DNA from: an uncultured Prevotella sp.
GTDB lineage: Bacteria > Bacteroidota > Bacteroidia > Bacteroidales > Bacteroidaceae
Direction of reading: 5' to 3'
Length of the DNA stretch: 49,034 nt
NCBI GenBank assembly: GCA_900315765.1
Contig: ONAK01000009.1
Location: 1-49,034, forward strand
In this document: positions 1 through 9,263 of the stretch, one piece after another
How positions within the stretch are numbered: the stretch's first letter is position 1
Layout: every line of letters starts with the position of its first letter
Made by a program: the position numbers and the translations under genes
The notes under the pieces: generated by a model
What the model saw: the letters and a program-made list of their open reading frames with translations, nothing else
Told to the model about the DNA's origin: nothing
Database searches by the model: none

Positions 1-57
1 GTAACTAAGAGCTCGATTCTGAGCCTTTTGATACTGATCTAATTTCTTCCTTTTCAT
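1..57 (-). CDS. Possible N-terminus of a gene running off the left edge
   Basis: On the minus strand an ATG at 57 opens a frame that stays open to base 1, giving 19 residues beginning MKRKKLDQYQKAQNR. It lies 50 bp past the stop of the GH92-GH125 gene on the same strand, so it could be the next operon gene. The fragment is basic and polar with no signal peptide, unlike the upstream operon members. I do not recognise it, and so short an open frame could be chance. Confidence 0.3.
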   Translation of the reverse strand, partial: MKRKKLDQYQKAQNRALSY

Positions 58-70
58 AAAAGGTGACTTT

Positions 71-101
71 AGGTGTCAACCTTATCTACAAAAAGACACC
101 T
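71..101. other. Inverted repeat after the mannan operon
   Basis: AGGTGTC (71-77) and GACACCT (95-101) form a perfect 7-bp inverted repeat with a 17-base loop, just downstream of the stop codon of the minus-strand GH92-GH125 gene. It could be a weak terminator or RNA 3'-end stabiliser, but there is no clear U-tract on the minus strand. Confidence 0.3.
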
Positions 102-107
102 TATTAT

Positions 108-3100
108 CTATAGTTTAATACTGTTCAGCAAGTCTATTTTTCCATCGTTTACCAGTTTGATGATGAGTTCGCCAAACAGCGTGTTCTGCCAGGCAAACCA
201 GTCGCGGGTGTAGTTCGATGCATCATCCTTGTGAAAACTCTCGTGGATGAATCCCTTACCGGCATCTGTCTTCATCAGCATCTCGATGCACCATTTTATC
301 TCAGCATCGCTCTGGCTGGTGAATGCCTTCATCATGATTGACATTGGCCAAGGCATATCGTAGCCGATGTGTGGACCACCAATGCCCTCGCCGGCCTTGC
401 CTCGGAAGAAGTAAGGATTATCCTCGCTCCATACAAATCGTCGTGTGTTCTGATAGATGGGATCATTGATGTCTACATCGCCCAGATATGGCATAGCCAG
501 TAGACTTGGTACATTGGCATCGTCCATCAGAACCTGATTGCCAAAACCATCAACCTCGTAGGCATAAATAGGGCCATATTTGGGATGATTGTTGATGGCA
601 TACTTGTGTAGAGCATCGTTTACTTCTGCAGCTAAGTCGGTGCACTGCTTGGCCAAATCGCTGCGGTGGTTAACCTTCTCAAGCATTTCTGCAGCCTTAT
701 TAAGAGAGGTAACTGCCATGAAGTTTGATGGAATCAAGAATAGAAGTGTGGTGGCATCGTCAGATGGGCGGAAGGCTGAGGCAATCAGTCCTACGGGCTT
801 TATGGGTGCTCCCCAGCCACCATTGTTCACAGTATCGAGGGCGCGATCGGTCTTGCGAAGGAACTGGTATGAGCCGCGTCCGTCTTTGCGCTGCTGATCG
901 CGGAAGGTGCGCAGAACGTTCTGAATGGCTTTAATCCACTCATCGCCCAGCACGCTGTTGTCGCCAGTTGTCTGCCAGTACTCATACAACAGTCGCAGTA
1001 CGTAACAGAGTGAGTCAATCTCCCACTTACGCTCGTGCAGTTCTGGTTTCATGCCAGTGTCGCTCATCCACTCGCCATCAGGACGAGGCTCTTTGTTGAA
1101 GGCGTTGGCATAGGGATCTATATTGATGCACTTAAGTTGGCGCAGGATGACGCCTGCCAGCATCTTCTTGAGTTTTGGATCCTTATTGGCCAGTTTGACG
1201 TATGGCCAAACCTGAGCACCCGAGTCGCGCAACCACATGGCATGGATATCGCCTGTATAGACAAAGGTGTCAGGATTTCCCTCAGCATCTTCTTCATAGT
1301 GCACAGTCGTATCGAGTGTGTTGGGGAAACAGTTGGTGAACATCCAAGCCAATCGTGCATTGGTAAGCAGACTGGCTATGCGCTTAATCTCATCTTCGAT
1401 AGCCTCAGAGCGGAACAAACGATCGGCTTCGGCTGGACGGTTCGATGGTCGCACGATGGCATCTGCCTTGCATACCTCCTTCTTAACTTTAGCGGGCTTT
1501 AGAGCAGGCTTGGCTATTTCTGTTGAGAAAGAGTAGGGCAGGATCGATGTCTGAGTGCCACGTTGGAGATTTGGCTTGGCAGCCATGCGATAGGAGATGC
1601 TTCCGCCTGCCAACAGATCGTTGTGCTCGATGTAGTTCTTGTCGTAAATGGCGCCATTTATGGTCATCTCGTTTATGTAGCAGTTTTCGTCACTACTGCC
1701 ATCGGCATTTATTACCATAGTTTTGCCTTCGGGCAAGTGTAGGGTTACACGCTTAAAGTAAGGTGCTCCAAGTGCATACTGACCTGAACCTGGACAGACT
1801 GGATAAAAGCCAAGTGCCGAGAATACGTACCAAGCAGATGTCTGTCCGTTGTCTTCATCGCCACAATATCCATCAGGTGTGGCCTGATACAAGCGGTCCA
1901 TTACCTGACGAACCCAATACTGAGCCTTCCATGGTTGACCTGCCCAGTCGTACAGATAAATCATATGCTGTATGGGCTGGTTGCCATGAGCGTAGTTGCC
2001 CATATTCATAATCTGCATCTCACGAATCTCGTGGATTACAGCCCCATAATAGCTTTCGTCAAATACTGGTGGTACGCTGAACACAGAGTCGAGCATGGCC
2101 ACAAAGTTGGAGCGACCTCCCATCAGTTGCATCAAACCTGCTGGGTCGTGGAATACTGACCATGTGTAGTGCCAGGCATTTCCTTCAGTAAAGGCATCAC
2201 CCCATTTCAAAGGATTGAATGGACTCTGGAATGTGCCGTCTTCATTGCGGCCACGCATCAAGTTGGTTTCCTTGTCGAAAACCTTCTGATAGTTCATGGC
2301 ACGCTCCATATATGGTTTTAGTTCTTTCTTAGATTTGCCAAGTGCCTGTCCTAAGCGGTATATGCACCAGTCGTCGTAAGCATATTCCAGCGTGCGGGCC
2401 ACACTCTCGTTGATGCCCACATTATAAGGTACAAAGCCTAGGCGGTTATAGTATTCATAGCCCAAACGACCTGTGCTCGATACTTGTGGGTGAACTGCGT
2501 TGGCGCCATGCTTTACTGCTTGCCACAAGGTTTCTATATCATATCCCCGCATGCCTTTAAGATAGGCATCGGCTACGACTGATGCAGAGTTGTTGCCCAC
2601 CATGCATCCGCGATGGCCAGGACTGGCCCATTCTGGTAGGAAACCACTTTCCTTATAGGTGTTTACCAGTCCCTCTTGCATTTGCTGACTCATCTCTGGA
2701 TATATCAGATTGAGTAGTGGGAAGAGTGAACGGAAGGTATCCCAAAAGCCTGTATCTGTGAATAAATGACCAGGGTGTACTTTTCCGTCGTATGGACTAT
2801 AGTGTACAATTTCGCCAGCTTGATTTACCTCGTGAAACATGCGGGGGAAGAGTACAGAACGATAAAGACACGAATAGAATGTGCGCAGATGATCTGTGTT
2901 AGCATCCTCAACTTCGATTCGTCCTAGAATGTTGTTCCAACGTTCACGCCCATTGCGACATACAGTTTCAAACGAACGGCCAACGACCTCCTTAAGATTC
3001 TGTCGTGCTTGTTCTGCACTAATAAATGATGAGGCTACACGCAGTGTGACCACCTCACCGCGAAGTGTTTGGAATCCAACTACAGCACCAGCATGCTCGC

Positions 3101-3788
3101 CCTTAAACTCGTGTTGTCCATTCTGAATCTTTCCGTTTGCTACAGTAGAGATGAATGTAAATGGCTTATCACTCTCTATCACAAAGAAATTCTTAAACCC
3201 TTCAGGCACTCCACCACTATTCTTAGTAGTATAACCCTCTATGTGGCGATCGTCTACGATGCGTACCATCGATCCTTTATCGAAAGCGTCTATTACGATG
3301 CGTGATTCTTTCGAGTTGGGATAAGTGAATTGCATAACTGCAGCACGCTCTGTAGGTGTGACTTCGGCTGTAATATCGTAATCTGCCAGATACACCTTAT
3401 AATAATAGGGGCGAGCCGTTTCTGCCTTGTGTGAGAACCATGAAGCGCGTTTGTCCTCATCAAACACGGTGCCTATAGTTGGCATGATGGCAAACTGACC
3501 ATAGTCGTTGATCCATGGTGAAGGCTGGTGTGTCTGCTTCAAACCGCGAATTTTTTCTGCATTGTAGGTATAAGCCCATCCGTCGCCCATCTTTCCTGTT
3601 TGTGGCATCCAGAAGTTCATACCCCACGGCAGTGCGATGGCAGGGTAGGTGTTACCTGTTGAAAGTGCATGGTTGGACTGTGTTCCCACCAGCGTGTTTA
3701 CATAATCCACAGGTAAAGTAGCAGCTACAGCACTGCTCCCAAGGAGCAGTGCTACAGCCAAAAGACTCTTTCTAAGATTCTTTTTCAT
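108..3788 (-). CDS. GH92-GH125 fusion exo-alpha-mannosidase
   Basis: This 1226-residue secreted enzyme joins two mannosidase families. Residues 1-23 are a signal peptide ending AVAA. Residues 24-745 match GH92, calcium-dependent inverting exo-alpha-1,2/1,3-mannosidases: the TEGNAW segment carries the expected general acid (Glu535), and GDEDNGQTSAW carries the two base aspartates (Asp644, Asp646). After a Pro/Lys-rich linker (about 746-775), residues 776-1226 resemble GH125 exo-alpha-1,6-mannosidases, with the conserved YTGDIHAMWLRDSGAQVWPY block near 844-863. It is the last clear gene of the operon, 12 bp after the DUF4965 gene. The inferred job is periplasmic removal of mannan or N-glycan side chains and stepwise hydrolysis of the exposed alpha-1,6 backbone. 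GH92 and GH125 are usually separate proteins, so the fusion is notable. The family calls are firm; the exact linkages are inference. Confidence 0.93.
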   Translation of the reverse strand: MKKNLRKSLLAVALLLGSSAVAATLPVDYVNTLVGTQSNHALSTGNTYPAIALPWGMNFWMPQTGKMGDGWAYTYNAEKIRGLKQTHQPSPWINDYGQFAIMPTIGTVFDEDKRASWFSHKAETARPYYYKVYLADYDITAEVTPTERAAVMQFTYPNSKESRIVIDAFDKGSMVRIVDDRHIEGYTTKNSGGVPEGFKNFFVIESDKPFTFISTVANGKIQNGQHEFKGEHAGAVVGFQTLRGEVVTLRVASSFISAEQARQNLKEVVGRSFETVCRNGRERWNNILGRIEVEDANTDHLRTFYSCLYRSVLFPRMFHEVNQAGEIVHYSPYDGKVHPGHLFTDTGFWDTFRSLFPLLNLIYPEMSQQMQEGLVNTYKESGFLPEWASPGHRGCMVGNNSASVVADAYLKGMRGYDIETLWQAVKHGANAVHPQVSSTGRLGYEYYNRLGFVPYNVGINESVARTLEYAYDDWCIYRLGQALGKSKKELKPYMERAMNYQKVFDKETNLMRGRNEDGTFQSPFNPLKWGDAFTEGNAWHYTWSVFHDPAGLMQLMGGRSNFVAMLDSVFSVPPVFDESYYGAVIHEIREMQIMNMGNYAHGNQPIQHMIYLYDWAGQPWKAQYWVRQVMDRLYQATPDGYCGDEDNGQTSAWYVFSALGFYPVCPGSGQYALGAPYFKRVTLHLPEGKTMVINADGSSDENCYINEMTINGAIYDKNYIEHNDLLAGGSISYRMAAKPNLQRGTQTSILPYSFSTEIAKPALKPAKVKKEVCKADAIVRPSNRPAEADRLFRSEAIEDEIKRIASLLTNARLAWMFTNCFPNTLDTTVHYEEDAEGNPDTFVYTGDIHAMWLRDSGAQVWPYVKLANKDPKLKKMLAGVILRQLKCINIDPYANAFNKEPRPDGEWMSDTGMKPELHERKWEIDSLCYVLRLLYEYWQTTGDNSVLGDEWIKAIQNVLRTFRDQQRKDGRGSYQFLRKTDRALDTVNNGGWGAPIKPVGLIASAFRPSDDATTLLFLIPSNFMAVTSLNKAAEMLEKVNHRSDLAKQCTDLAAEVNDALHKYAINNHPKYGPIYAYEVDGFGNQVLMDDANVPSLLAMPYLGDVDINDPIYQNTRRFVWSEDNPYFFRGKAGEGIGGPHIGYDMPWPMSIMMKAFTSQSDAEIKWCIEMLMKTDAGKGFIHESFHKDDASNYTRDWFAWQNTLFGELIIKLVNDGKIDLLNSIKL

Positions 3789-3800
3789 ACCAATTATTCA

Positions 3801-6299
3801 TTACTTTACTAATAATCTCATCCAATAACCGCCAACCACAGAGCGAGCCTTGAAACCAACCATCAGACCTGTTTTCGTGTCGTGCCAGTCACTGGTCGGA
3901 ACACGCGATCCTGTCTCGTTCATGTATTTGTATATTGGCTCTACAAACTTTAGGAATGTGTTCTTGTCGTTGGCCATAGCTGCACTCCACATAATCCAGT
4001 CGGTTTTTGTGTAGTCCTTACGTACATCAAGAGGAAGGCCAAAAGCGTTTTGCTGCTTAAGATAGTAGTTTATCTCGCGTTGCATCACCTCATCGCCAAA
4101 AAGATTTGTGTTCCACAGTTTGTCCCATATCATATTGTATTTCTGACTCCATGTGTTGTCGCGATCGAAGGCTAATTTATAGTGGTCGCCTTCGCGTGCA
4201 TCAGCCTCCCATTTCTTAGCCATCTGGCGTGCACGGCTCATATAGCGATCGGCAGTAGCGTTATCGCCCTTGATACGAGCCATAATAGCATATCCTGCCA
4301 CACCCATAATTGCTTTTACGGACAGGTTGCAATTGTGGGGCCAGTGACCAGCAAAGTCATCTGTACACAATTGGTTAGACGGATCTTGCCCATTTTCAAC
4401 CAGATAGTCGGCCCACTGCGTCAGTATGTCCCAATAAGGCAGTACATAGTCCACGCTGCCATCTTGCATTGAGAGCTGTGCTGCCAATGTGAGCATGTTG
4501 CCAGATTCTTCTATCGGCATGTCGCCTCCATATACCTGACCGTTAGCAATAGGATAAGTGCCAAGGTCGTGAGCGGCGAATGGTTTTGTCCATCGTCCAG
4601 AGCGGCTATACTCAAAGATACTGGTCATCATGGCCTTCTGTAAACAAGGATTGTATGCGAGGAAGAGTGGGGCCGATGGGTATGTAAGGTCGACGGTATT
4701 TACACAGCCGTTTGAATTATTCTCTTTAGAGAAGTACAGAAGATGTCCTTCGTTGTCCTCGAACAGTTTGTGTGCTGCCAAAACGTGGCGATAGACACCT
4801 GATAGAATCTCTGCATACTGAGTGTTACCAACGCGCATCGCATCATCATATATCTGTTTGTCCATCGCGCGGCATCGCTCCATGATACTCTTATAATTGC
4901 GATTTAGTTTGTTGAATGCGTCAAAGATGTCAACCTTGCCGCCATGAGCCCAGTAAGCCTTGTAGCGGTGGTACATGTATTCTATATCTTTAACCTCATC
5001 GTAACCTATCAGCGAGAAAGATGACTGAGGCTGCTGATCCACTTTTCCAAAGTCATGAACATAAGCCAATACAGGAATATCGTTCTGGCGATATGCACGA
5101 ATGTTCTGCTGACCACCGTCCAATTGGCCTTCATTCATAAAGCCATTGATAATGCTATTATAGGTATCAAGAGAAACCTTTCCGTTGAAATCTGGTAAAT
5201 ACAAGTAGCCCCAATCAATACCTATACCATCGCCCTTCTTGGCAAGGATGGGCTGATCGATGGTACCTGTTTTAAGATACTTTACGCCGTTCACGGAAAC
5301 AACAGATGACTCCGTGGGCTGGTGAGGTTTGTTTGTTGCGATAAGAGGACTGGCCATCAGACAGAACTGTACGTCATGTTTCTTGCGGTCCAGACTCTTT
5401 ACTTGGTATGATACATAAGATACGGGAGTAGAGAGCAGGTCGAGATCGTTGATGAGCATTGGCGATGTGAAAACCACATCCAATGCCACAGGTCCGCAGG
5501 TAAATGTATAGTAGGTTGATGTTGCCATTACGTCAACACGCTTCTGTTGTGCGGTCCTTATCGATGTAGCTTCTACGCCCACGTTGGCATATAGTCCAAA
5601 GTCGGCATAAGCACCACCTGTGTTGTTGTATACATGAAAAGCCATCACGTTACGTCCCTCATGCAACAACATTTTCTGCTTGGCATCCAGATGTACTGAT
5701 TCGCCAAAAACAGCGTCCATCCTGCCTTTTCCTATCAAAGTGCCGTTGATATATAGTTCGCAGGCATCATCGTGCGAGAAGAGGGCATATAGGTCGCCAC
5801 GCAGATCTTCGGCAGTGAGATTGACCTCGCGACGAATGTAAATGTCGCCGTGCTCCTTCGACCAATTGGTCTTGATGTTGTCGCCAGCATTACCAAATGC
5901 AGCGCGTCCTGTGTGCCAATTGGTTGCCGCAAAATCAAGGGCTTGCCAACCGTCGGCCTGGGGCTCCTCTGTGTACTTCGCTTCCCAATTGGCCTCGTCG
6001 CTCATTGGAGCCAGTGCTTTCAGTACTTTATGCTCCTTGTCGCCCATGAATCGATAGGTAGTTCCATCAACGCGTAGTAGACCTTCCAGAGGCTTCTCAT
6101 CGTCAGTCCAAAGACGGGTGTTGCCATCTGTTAATTTGTCATAAGGTGACCAAATTGAAAAATACGGGTCATTAACCACAAGGGGAACTGATGGTAGTCT
6201 GAGTGTAGTCGACTTGTAGGGGGTGAAGAACTCAGATTGGGCAAAGGCGCTGGTTACTGCCAGCGCCATGCCTAGAAAGTGAATTAATTTTTTGTTCAT
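3801..6299 (-). CDS. Glutaminase-like DUF4965/DUF1793 family secreted protein
   Basis: This is an 832-residue protein with a signal peptide (MNKKLIHFLGMALAVTSAFA). The N-terminal block (about 22-95, with RLPSVPLVVNDPYFSIWSP) is typical of Bacteroidetes proteins annotated DUF4964/DUF5127/DUF4965/DUF1793 or glutaminase A. Residues about 100-240 look like an inserted galactose-binding jelly roll, with WHTGRAAFGN and ELYINGTLIGKG as in GH2 sugar-binding domains. The C-terminal half is an alpha-helical toroid (CVNTVDLTYPSAPLFLAYNP; GTYPIANGQVYGGDMPIEES). Family members often sit in glycan loci, but their activity is poorly defined. The toroid and the mannan operon context suggest a glycoside-hydrolase-like role rather than glutamine hydrolysis, which is inference. 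It sits 17 bp after the DUF3823 gene and 12 bp before the GH92-GH125 gene. Confidence 0.82.
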   Translation of the reverse strand: MNKKLIHFLGMALAVTSAFAQSEFFTPYKSTTLRLPSVPLVVNDPYFSIWSPYDKLTDGNTRLWTDDEKPLEGLLRVDGTTYRFMGDKEHKVLKALAPMSDEANWEAKYTEEPQADGWQALDFAATNWHTGRAAFGNAGDNIKTNWSKEHGDIYIRREVNLTAEDLRGDLYALFSHDDACELYINGTLIGKGRMDAVFGESVHLDAKQKMLLHEGRNVMAFHVYNNTGGAYADFGLYANVGVEATSIRTAQQKRVDVMATSTYYTFTCGPVALDVVFTSPMLINDLDLLSTPVSYVSYQVKSLDRKKHDVQFCLMASPLIATNKPHQPTESSVVSVNGVKYLKTGTIDQPILAKKGDGIGIDWGYLYLPDFNGKVSLDTYNSIINGFMNEGQLDGGQQNIRAYRQNDIPVLAYVHDFGKVDQQPQSSFSLIGYDEVKDIEYMYHRYKAYWAHGGKVDIFDAFNKLNRNYKSIMERCRAMDKQIYDDAMRVGNTQYAEILSGVYRHVLAAHKLFEDNEGHLLYFSKENNSNGCVNTVDLTYPSAPLFLAYNPCLQKAMMTSIFEYSRSGRWTKPFAAHDLGTYPIANGQVYGGDMPIEESGNMLTLAAQLSMQDGSVDYVLPYWDILTQWADYLVENGQDPSNQLCTDDFAGHWPHNCNLSVKAIMGVAGYAIMARIKGDNATADRYMSRARQMAKKWEADAREGDHYKLAFDRDNTWSQKYNMIWDKLWNTNLFGDEVMQREINYYLKQQNAFGLPLDVRKDYTKTDWIMWSAAMANDKNTFLKFVEPIYKYMNETGSRVPTSDWHDTKTGLMVGFKARSVVGGYWMRLLVK

Positions 6300-6316
6300 A
6301 TTATAGAATTATTTTT

Positions 6317-7141
6317 CTATGGGATAATAACTTCCAAAGGCTCGCTATAGTTCCAACGACGTGTGCCACTACCTCTTGGCGTGTCGTAGTTGATGCGTGC
6401 TGCTGCACGTACAAATACATGATAACCAGAGGGAATGGTTTGTCCTGCCGCCGAACGAATGGTGATAGGTGTTCCTTCAAACTCGTCAAAGCTGTCGCCT
6501 GCATAGTTAATCTGGCTAGACCAGCGCTGGTCGCGTGCCCGATAGCCAACACTCGATGACATTGATACAAATAACTGGATATCAGTGATGTTAGTAAAAT
6601 CATCACGATATCCTCCCATAGGCTCCACCATATTACGGAACTCATCCTTGCTGACGGCACGAGTAACTTTTACTTTGGCAGTAATTTGACCATTGGATAC
6701 TGATGGCGTCTCAACAAACTCTACCTTGAGGAATGGGTAAACTTCAAATTTTACGTTGGTAGTGCCAGCGATTTTGCCATACCAGGTGTCATCTGATATA
6801 ACTGTACCATCGTCAGTGTCGCGATAAACAGGGATGAACGGACCATCGATGCGAATGTTATAGTCACCCTTGAATATCTTGGTGTTACGGAATGTTCCAT
6901 CAGGACGACAGTAGAAATCAGGATTGTGATCTACGTTGTCACCATAGCTCAGTTCTGTCAATCGTACTCGTATTCCCTCAGAACCCTGGTCGGTGAGTAC
7001 TGGCTCGCCGGTCTTAGCGTCTACCACAATACCTTCGATGGTCTCGCCAGGTTCTTCGTAGTTGTCTATCTCAAAGGCATCGCAGGCGGTAAGCGTGAAT
7101 GCCGCAAACAACAGACTTGAATAGTATCTGAATGTTTTCAT
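6317..7141 (-). CDS. DUF3823 family PUL lipoprotein
   Basis: This is a 274-residue lipoprotein; the lipobox LTAC puts the modified cysteine at residue 20. The ATG at 7141 is chosen over one ten codons upstream because it places a normal signal peptide at the N-terminus. The segment ETIEGIVVDAKTGEPVLTDQ followed by a beta-rich domain is the DUF3823 pattern. These proteins are encoded directly after SusD in many Bacteroidetes loci and are thought to be surface glycan-binding accessory proteins. Here it lies 33 bp after susD, which fits. The binding specificity is unknown; alpha-mannan is inferred from the neighbouring enzymes. Confidence 0.85.
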   Translation of the reverse strand: MKTFRYYSSLLFAAFTLTACDAFEIDNYEEPGETIEGIVVDAKTGEPVLTDQGSEGIRVRLTELSYGDNVDHNPDFYCRPDGTFRNTKIFKGDYNIRIDGPFIPVYRDTDDGTVISDDTWYGKIAGTTNVKFEVYPFLKVEFVETPSVSNGQITAKVKVTRAVSKDEFRNMVEPMGGYRDDFTNITDIQLFVSMSSSVGYRARDQRWSSQINYAGDSFDEFEGTPITIRSAAGQTIPSGYHVFVRAAARINYDTPRGSGTRRWNYSEPLEVIIP

Positions 7142-7174
7142 TTCTTTTCTGTTTTTATTATTAATCATCATATG

Positions 7175-9235
7175 TTATCTGTTTGGCTGCTGGTCTATGA
7201 CTGGACTTTTTGATACCTCGCCACCAGGAATGGCGAAGTAGTAGTCGATGGCATTGAACTCGCATTCGTTTTGACCTAAATATTGGTAGTGATAGTCGAA
7301 GAAGTATTTACCCGACTGTGCCGACATGTATGGATAAAGGCCATGGAAACGATATCGACTATTGTCGCTATACACATCCTTGTCGCGTGTGATACCCCAG
7401 AATCCATCACGATTGTCGTAATCCTGTACGCGCCAACGACGCAGGTCGTATTTTGTCTTTTGCTCGAAGGCCAATTCCTTGCGGCGCTCTTTGCGTACGA
7501 TGTTACGACTCTTCTCGTTTGAAGTCAGGTCGTTGCTGATTATGTTTGCGCCAGCACGTTCCTGAATAGCACGTATAGCTTCACTGGCTTCGGCTAACAT
7601 GTCGGCTCCATCGGGAGAACTTACGCCTTGAAGCGAGAGCTCTACTGCCGCCTCGGCAAAGTTAAGCAGTACTTCAGCATATCGCATCAGTATGAAATGC
7701 TGGTCGCACACACCTTCACCACTGCGGGCATCGCTACCCTGATACAGCCATTTTCGAGAGTACATACCGCTTACGCCACCTTCGGCCCAACTATAGAAAG
7801 GTCCATCAACCCCCGTAGCTTGAGTCTTTACGCCATTCACATCTACAGTTTCTACTGTTCCCTGGTTTGGACACATATAGAGTGTTTTGGGCTTGTCTGT
7901 ATAAGCTTTCAGAGTCTGCGGCCCCTTACTGGCATTACCATATGAATAGTCGGCACCAGGGTCTGTCGAGAACAAAGGCTTTATGGGCTCAGAACCAGTG
8001 TAGATACCTTGGCGTATTTCTATTACCTTGCCACGGAAAACATCGCCTGGCACAATTACTTGAGCACGCAGACGTGGCTCAGCGTTTTTAAAGAAATCAA
8101 AAGGATTGTCATAGAGCACGTAGTTGCCCTGGGCGTCTGTGGTTTTGATAGAACCATCGGCATTTACAGGGATACCATCAAACAACGATATGAAATCGGC
8201 TGTAGGACATGTGCCGCCCGATAGAGGAGAATGGATGGTACAGGGAGTGTTGTACGAATCGTATGAATGAACGTAAGTAGGATAGCTGTACTCACGAGTC
8301 TGAATGTTTTCTGGACTGTCTGTGTCTGATAGCATGTTCACCATTGATTGCATGATGGCATCCTTGTTGCCAGCCTCCCAACCTTTTTTATATAGAGAGT
8401 AACGACCACTGCTGATAACCTCTTTTGCTGCCAGATATGCTTCTTTGAACCACTGACTGGCTAACTTATCAGCCTGACTGTCATCGAATCCCATTACGCG
8501 AACACCTGTCTTCTGACCTACTCCTGTAAGGTGTCCTGTTACAGTCTGGTTATACTTAGCTACACACGCAGCATAGAGTGCAGCTTCTGATTTCCACGAT
8601 AGTGCCACATATTTGTTGGCATAACCGTCCTTCAGGCTAATAGGCCCCATCAACTCTGCGGCTTTATCATAATCAGCCAAGATTTGTTTCCAGGTGTCTT
8701 CTTCGCTTGAACGAGGTACTTCCAACTCGTCGCTTTCTGCAGGATAGTCTATTACTTTAGTTACTAATGGTATGCCACCATAGCGGCGAGCCATAGCGTA
8801 GAAGATGGTGGCGCGACAATAGTAGGCATCGCCTAAATACTGATTAAGTGTGGGGCCTGGCAGATTGCTGGCTGTAGTAGGCAGGTCGCGAATTAACTGG
8901 TTTATTTCGCGCAGAGTCTTGAAAGCCTGCCCCCAATATGGGTTACCTTCTCCGCGCCATGCATTCATAAATCCCTCGCGGCCTACGCCTTCACCGATGC
9001 CCTCTGTACCAAAGCTAACCAGCCATCCGTTGTGGGTAAAACCCTCGCTAAAACGATACTTGAAGTCCTCGAAAGGCATCTGACTATAAATGTTGGCAAA
9101 GTAAATGTCAAGACCAGACTCATCGCCTAAAAGTTGGTCTTTGGTAACTACGTTGTTTGGTGGAACATCAAGGCCTACGCATGAGTTAAACAAAAGGGCG
9201 ATACCAGCTGCCATGATGTATAATATCTTTTTCAT
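7175..9235 (-). CDS. SusD/RagB family surface glycan-binding lipoprotein
   Basis: This is a 686-residue lipoprotein with lipobox FNSC (Cys19). The start MKKILYIMAAGIALLFNSC is followed by the SusD N-terminal helical region (GDAYYCRATIFYAMARRYGGIPLV, whose ARRYGGIPLV is typical). The C-terminal RagB/SusD block includes ILMRYAEVLLNFAEAA and RKERRKELAFE. It caps the SusC barrel on the cell surface and binds the polysaccharide before import. It follows susC by 28 bp. It is longer than classical SusD (about 550 residues), as is common in complex-glycan systems. Confidence 0.96.
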   Translation of the reverse strand: MKKILYIMAAGIALLFNSCVGLDVPPNNVVTKDQLLGDESGLDIYFANIYSQMPFEDFKYRFSEGFTHNGWLVSFGTEGIGEGVGREGFMNAWRGEGNPYWGQAFKTLREINQLIRDLPTTASNLPGPTLNQYLGDAYYCRATIFYAMARRYGGIPLVTKVIDYPAESDELEVPRSSEEDTWKQILADYDKAAELMGPISLKDGYANKYVALSWKSEAALYAACVAKYNQTVTGHLTGVGQKTGVRVMGFDDSQADKLASQWFKEAYLAAKEVISSGRYSLYKKGWEAGNKDAIMQSMVNMLSDTDSPENIQTREYSYPTYVHSYDSYNTPCTIHSPLSGGTCPTADFISLFDGIPVNADGSIKTTDAQGNYVLYDNPFDFFKNAEPRLRAQVIVPGDVFRGKVIEIRQGIYTGSEPIKPLFSTDPGADYSYGNASKGPQTLKAYTDKPKTLYMCPNQGTVETVDVNGVKTQATGVDGPFYSWAEGGVSGMYSRKWLYQGSDARSGEGVCDQHFILMRYAEVLLNFAEAAVELSLQGVSSPDGADMLAEASEAIRAIQERAGANIISNDLTSNEKSRNIVRKERRKELAFEQKTKYDLRRWRVQDYDNRDGFWGITRDKDVYSDNSRYRFHGLYPYMSAQSGKYFFDYHYQYLGQNECEFNAIDYYFAIPGGEVSKSPVIDQQPNR

Positions 9236-9263
9236 ATCTTACTGTTTTCTTAAGTAATACAAT

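Noticed and set aside
6301..6660. 119-codon minus-strand frame inside the DUF3823 gene
   Set aside because: Alternative frame of a recognised gene with no signal peptide or motif.
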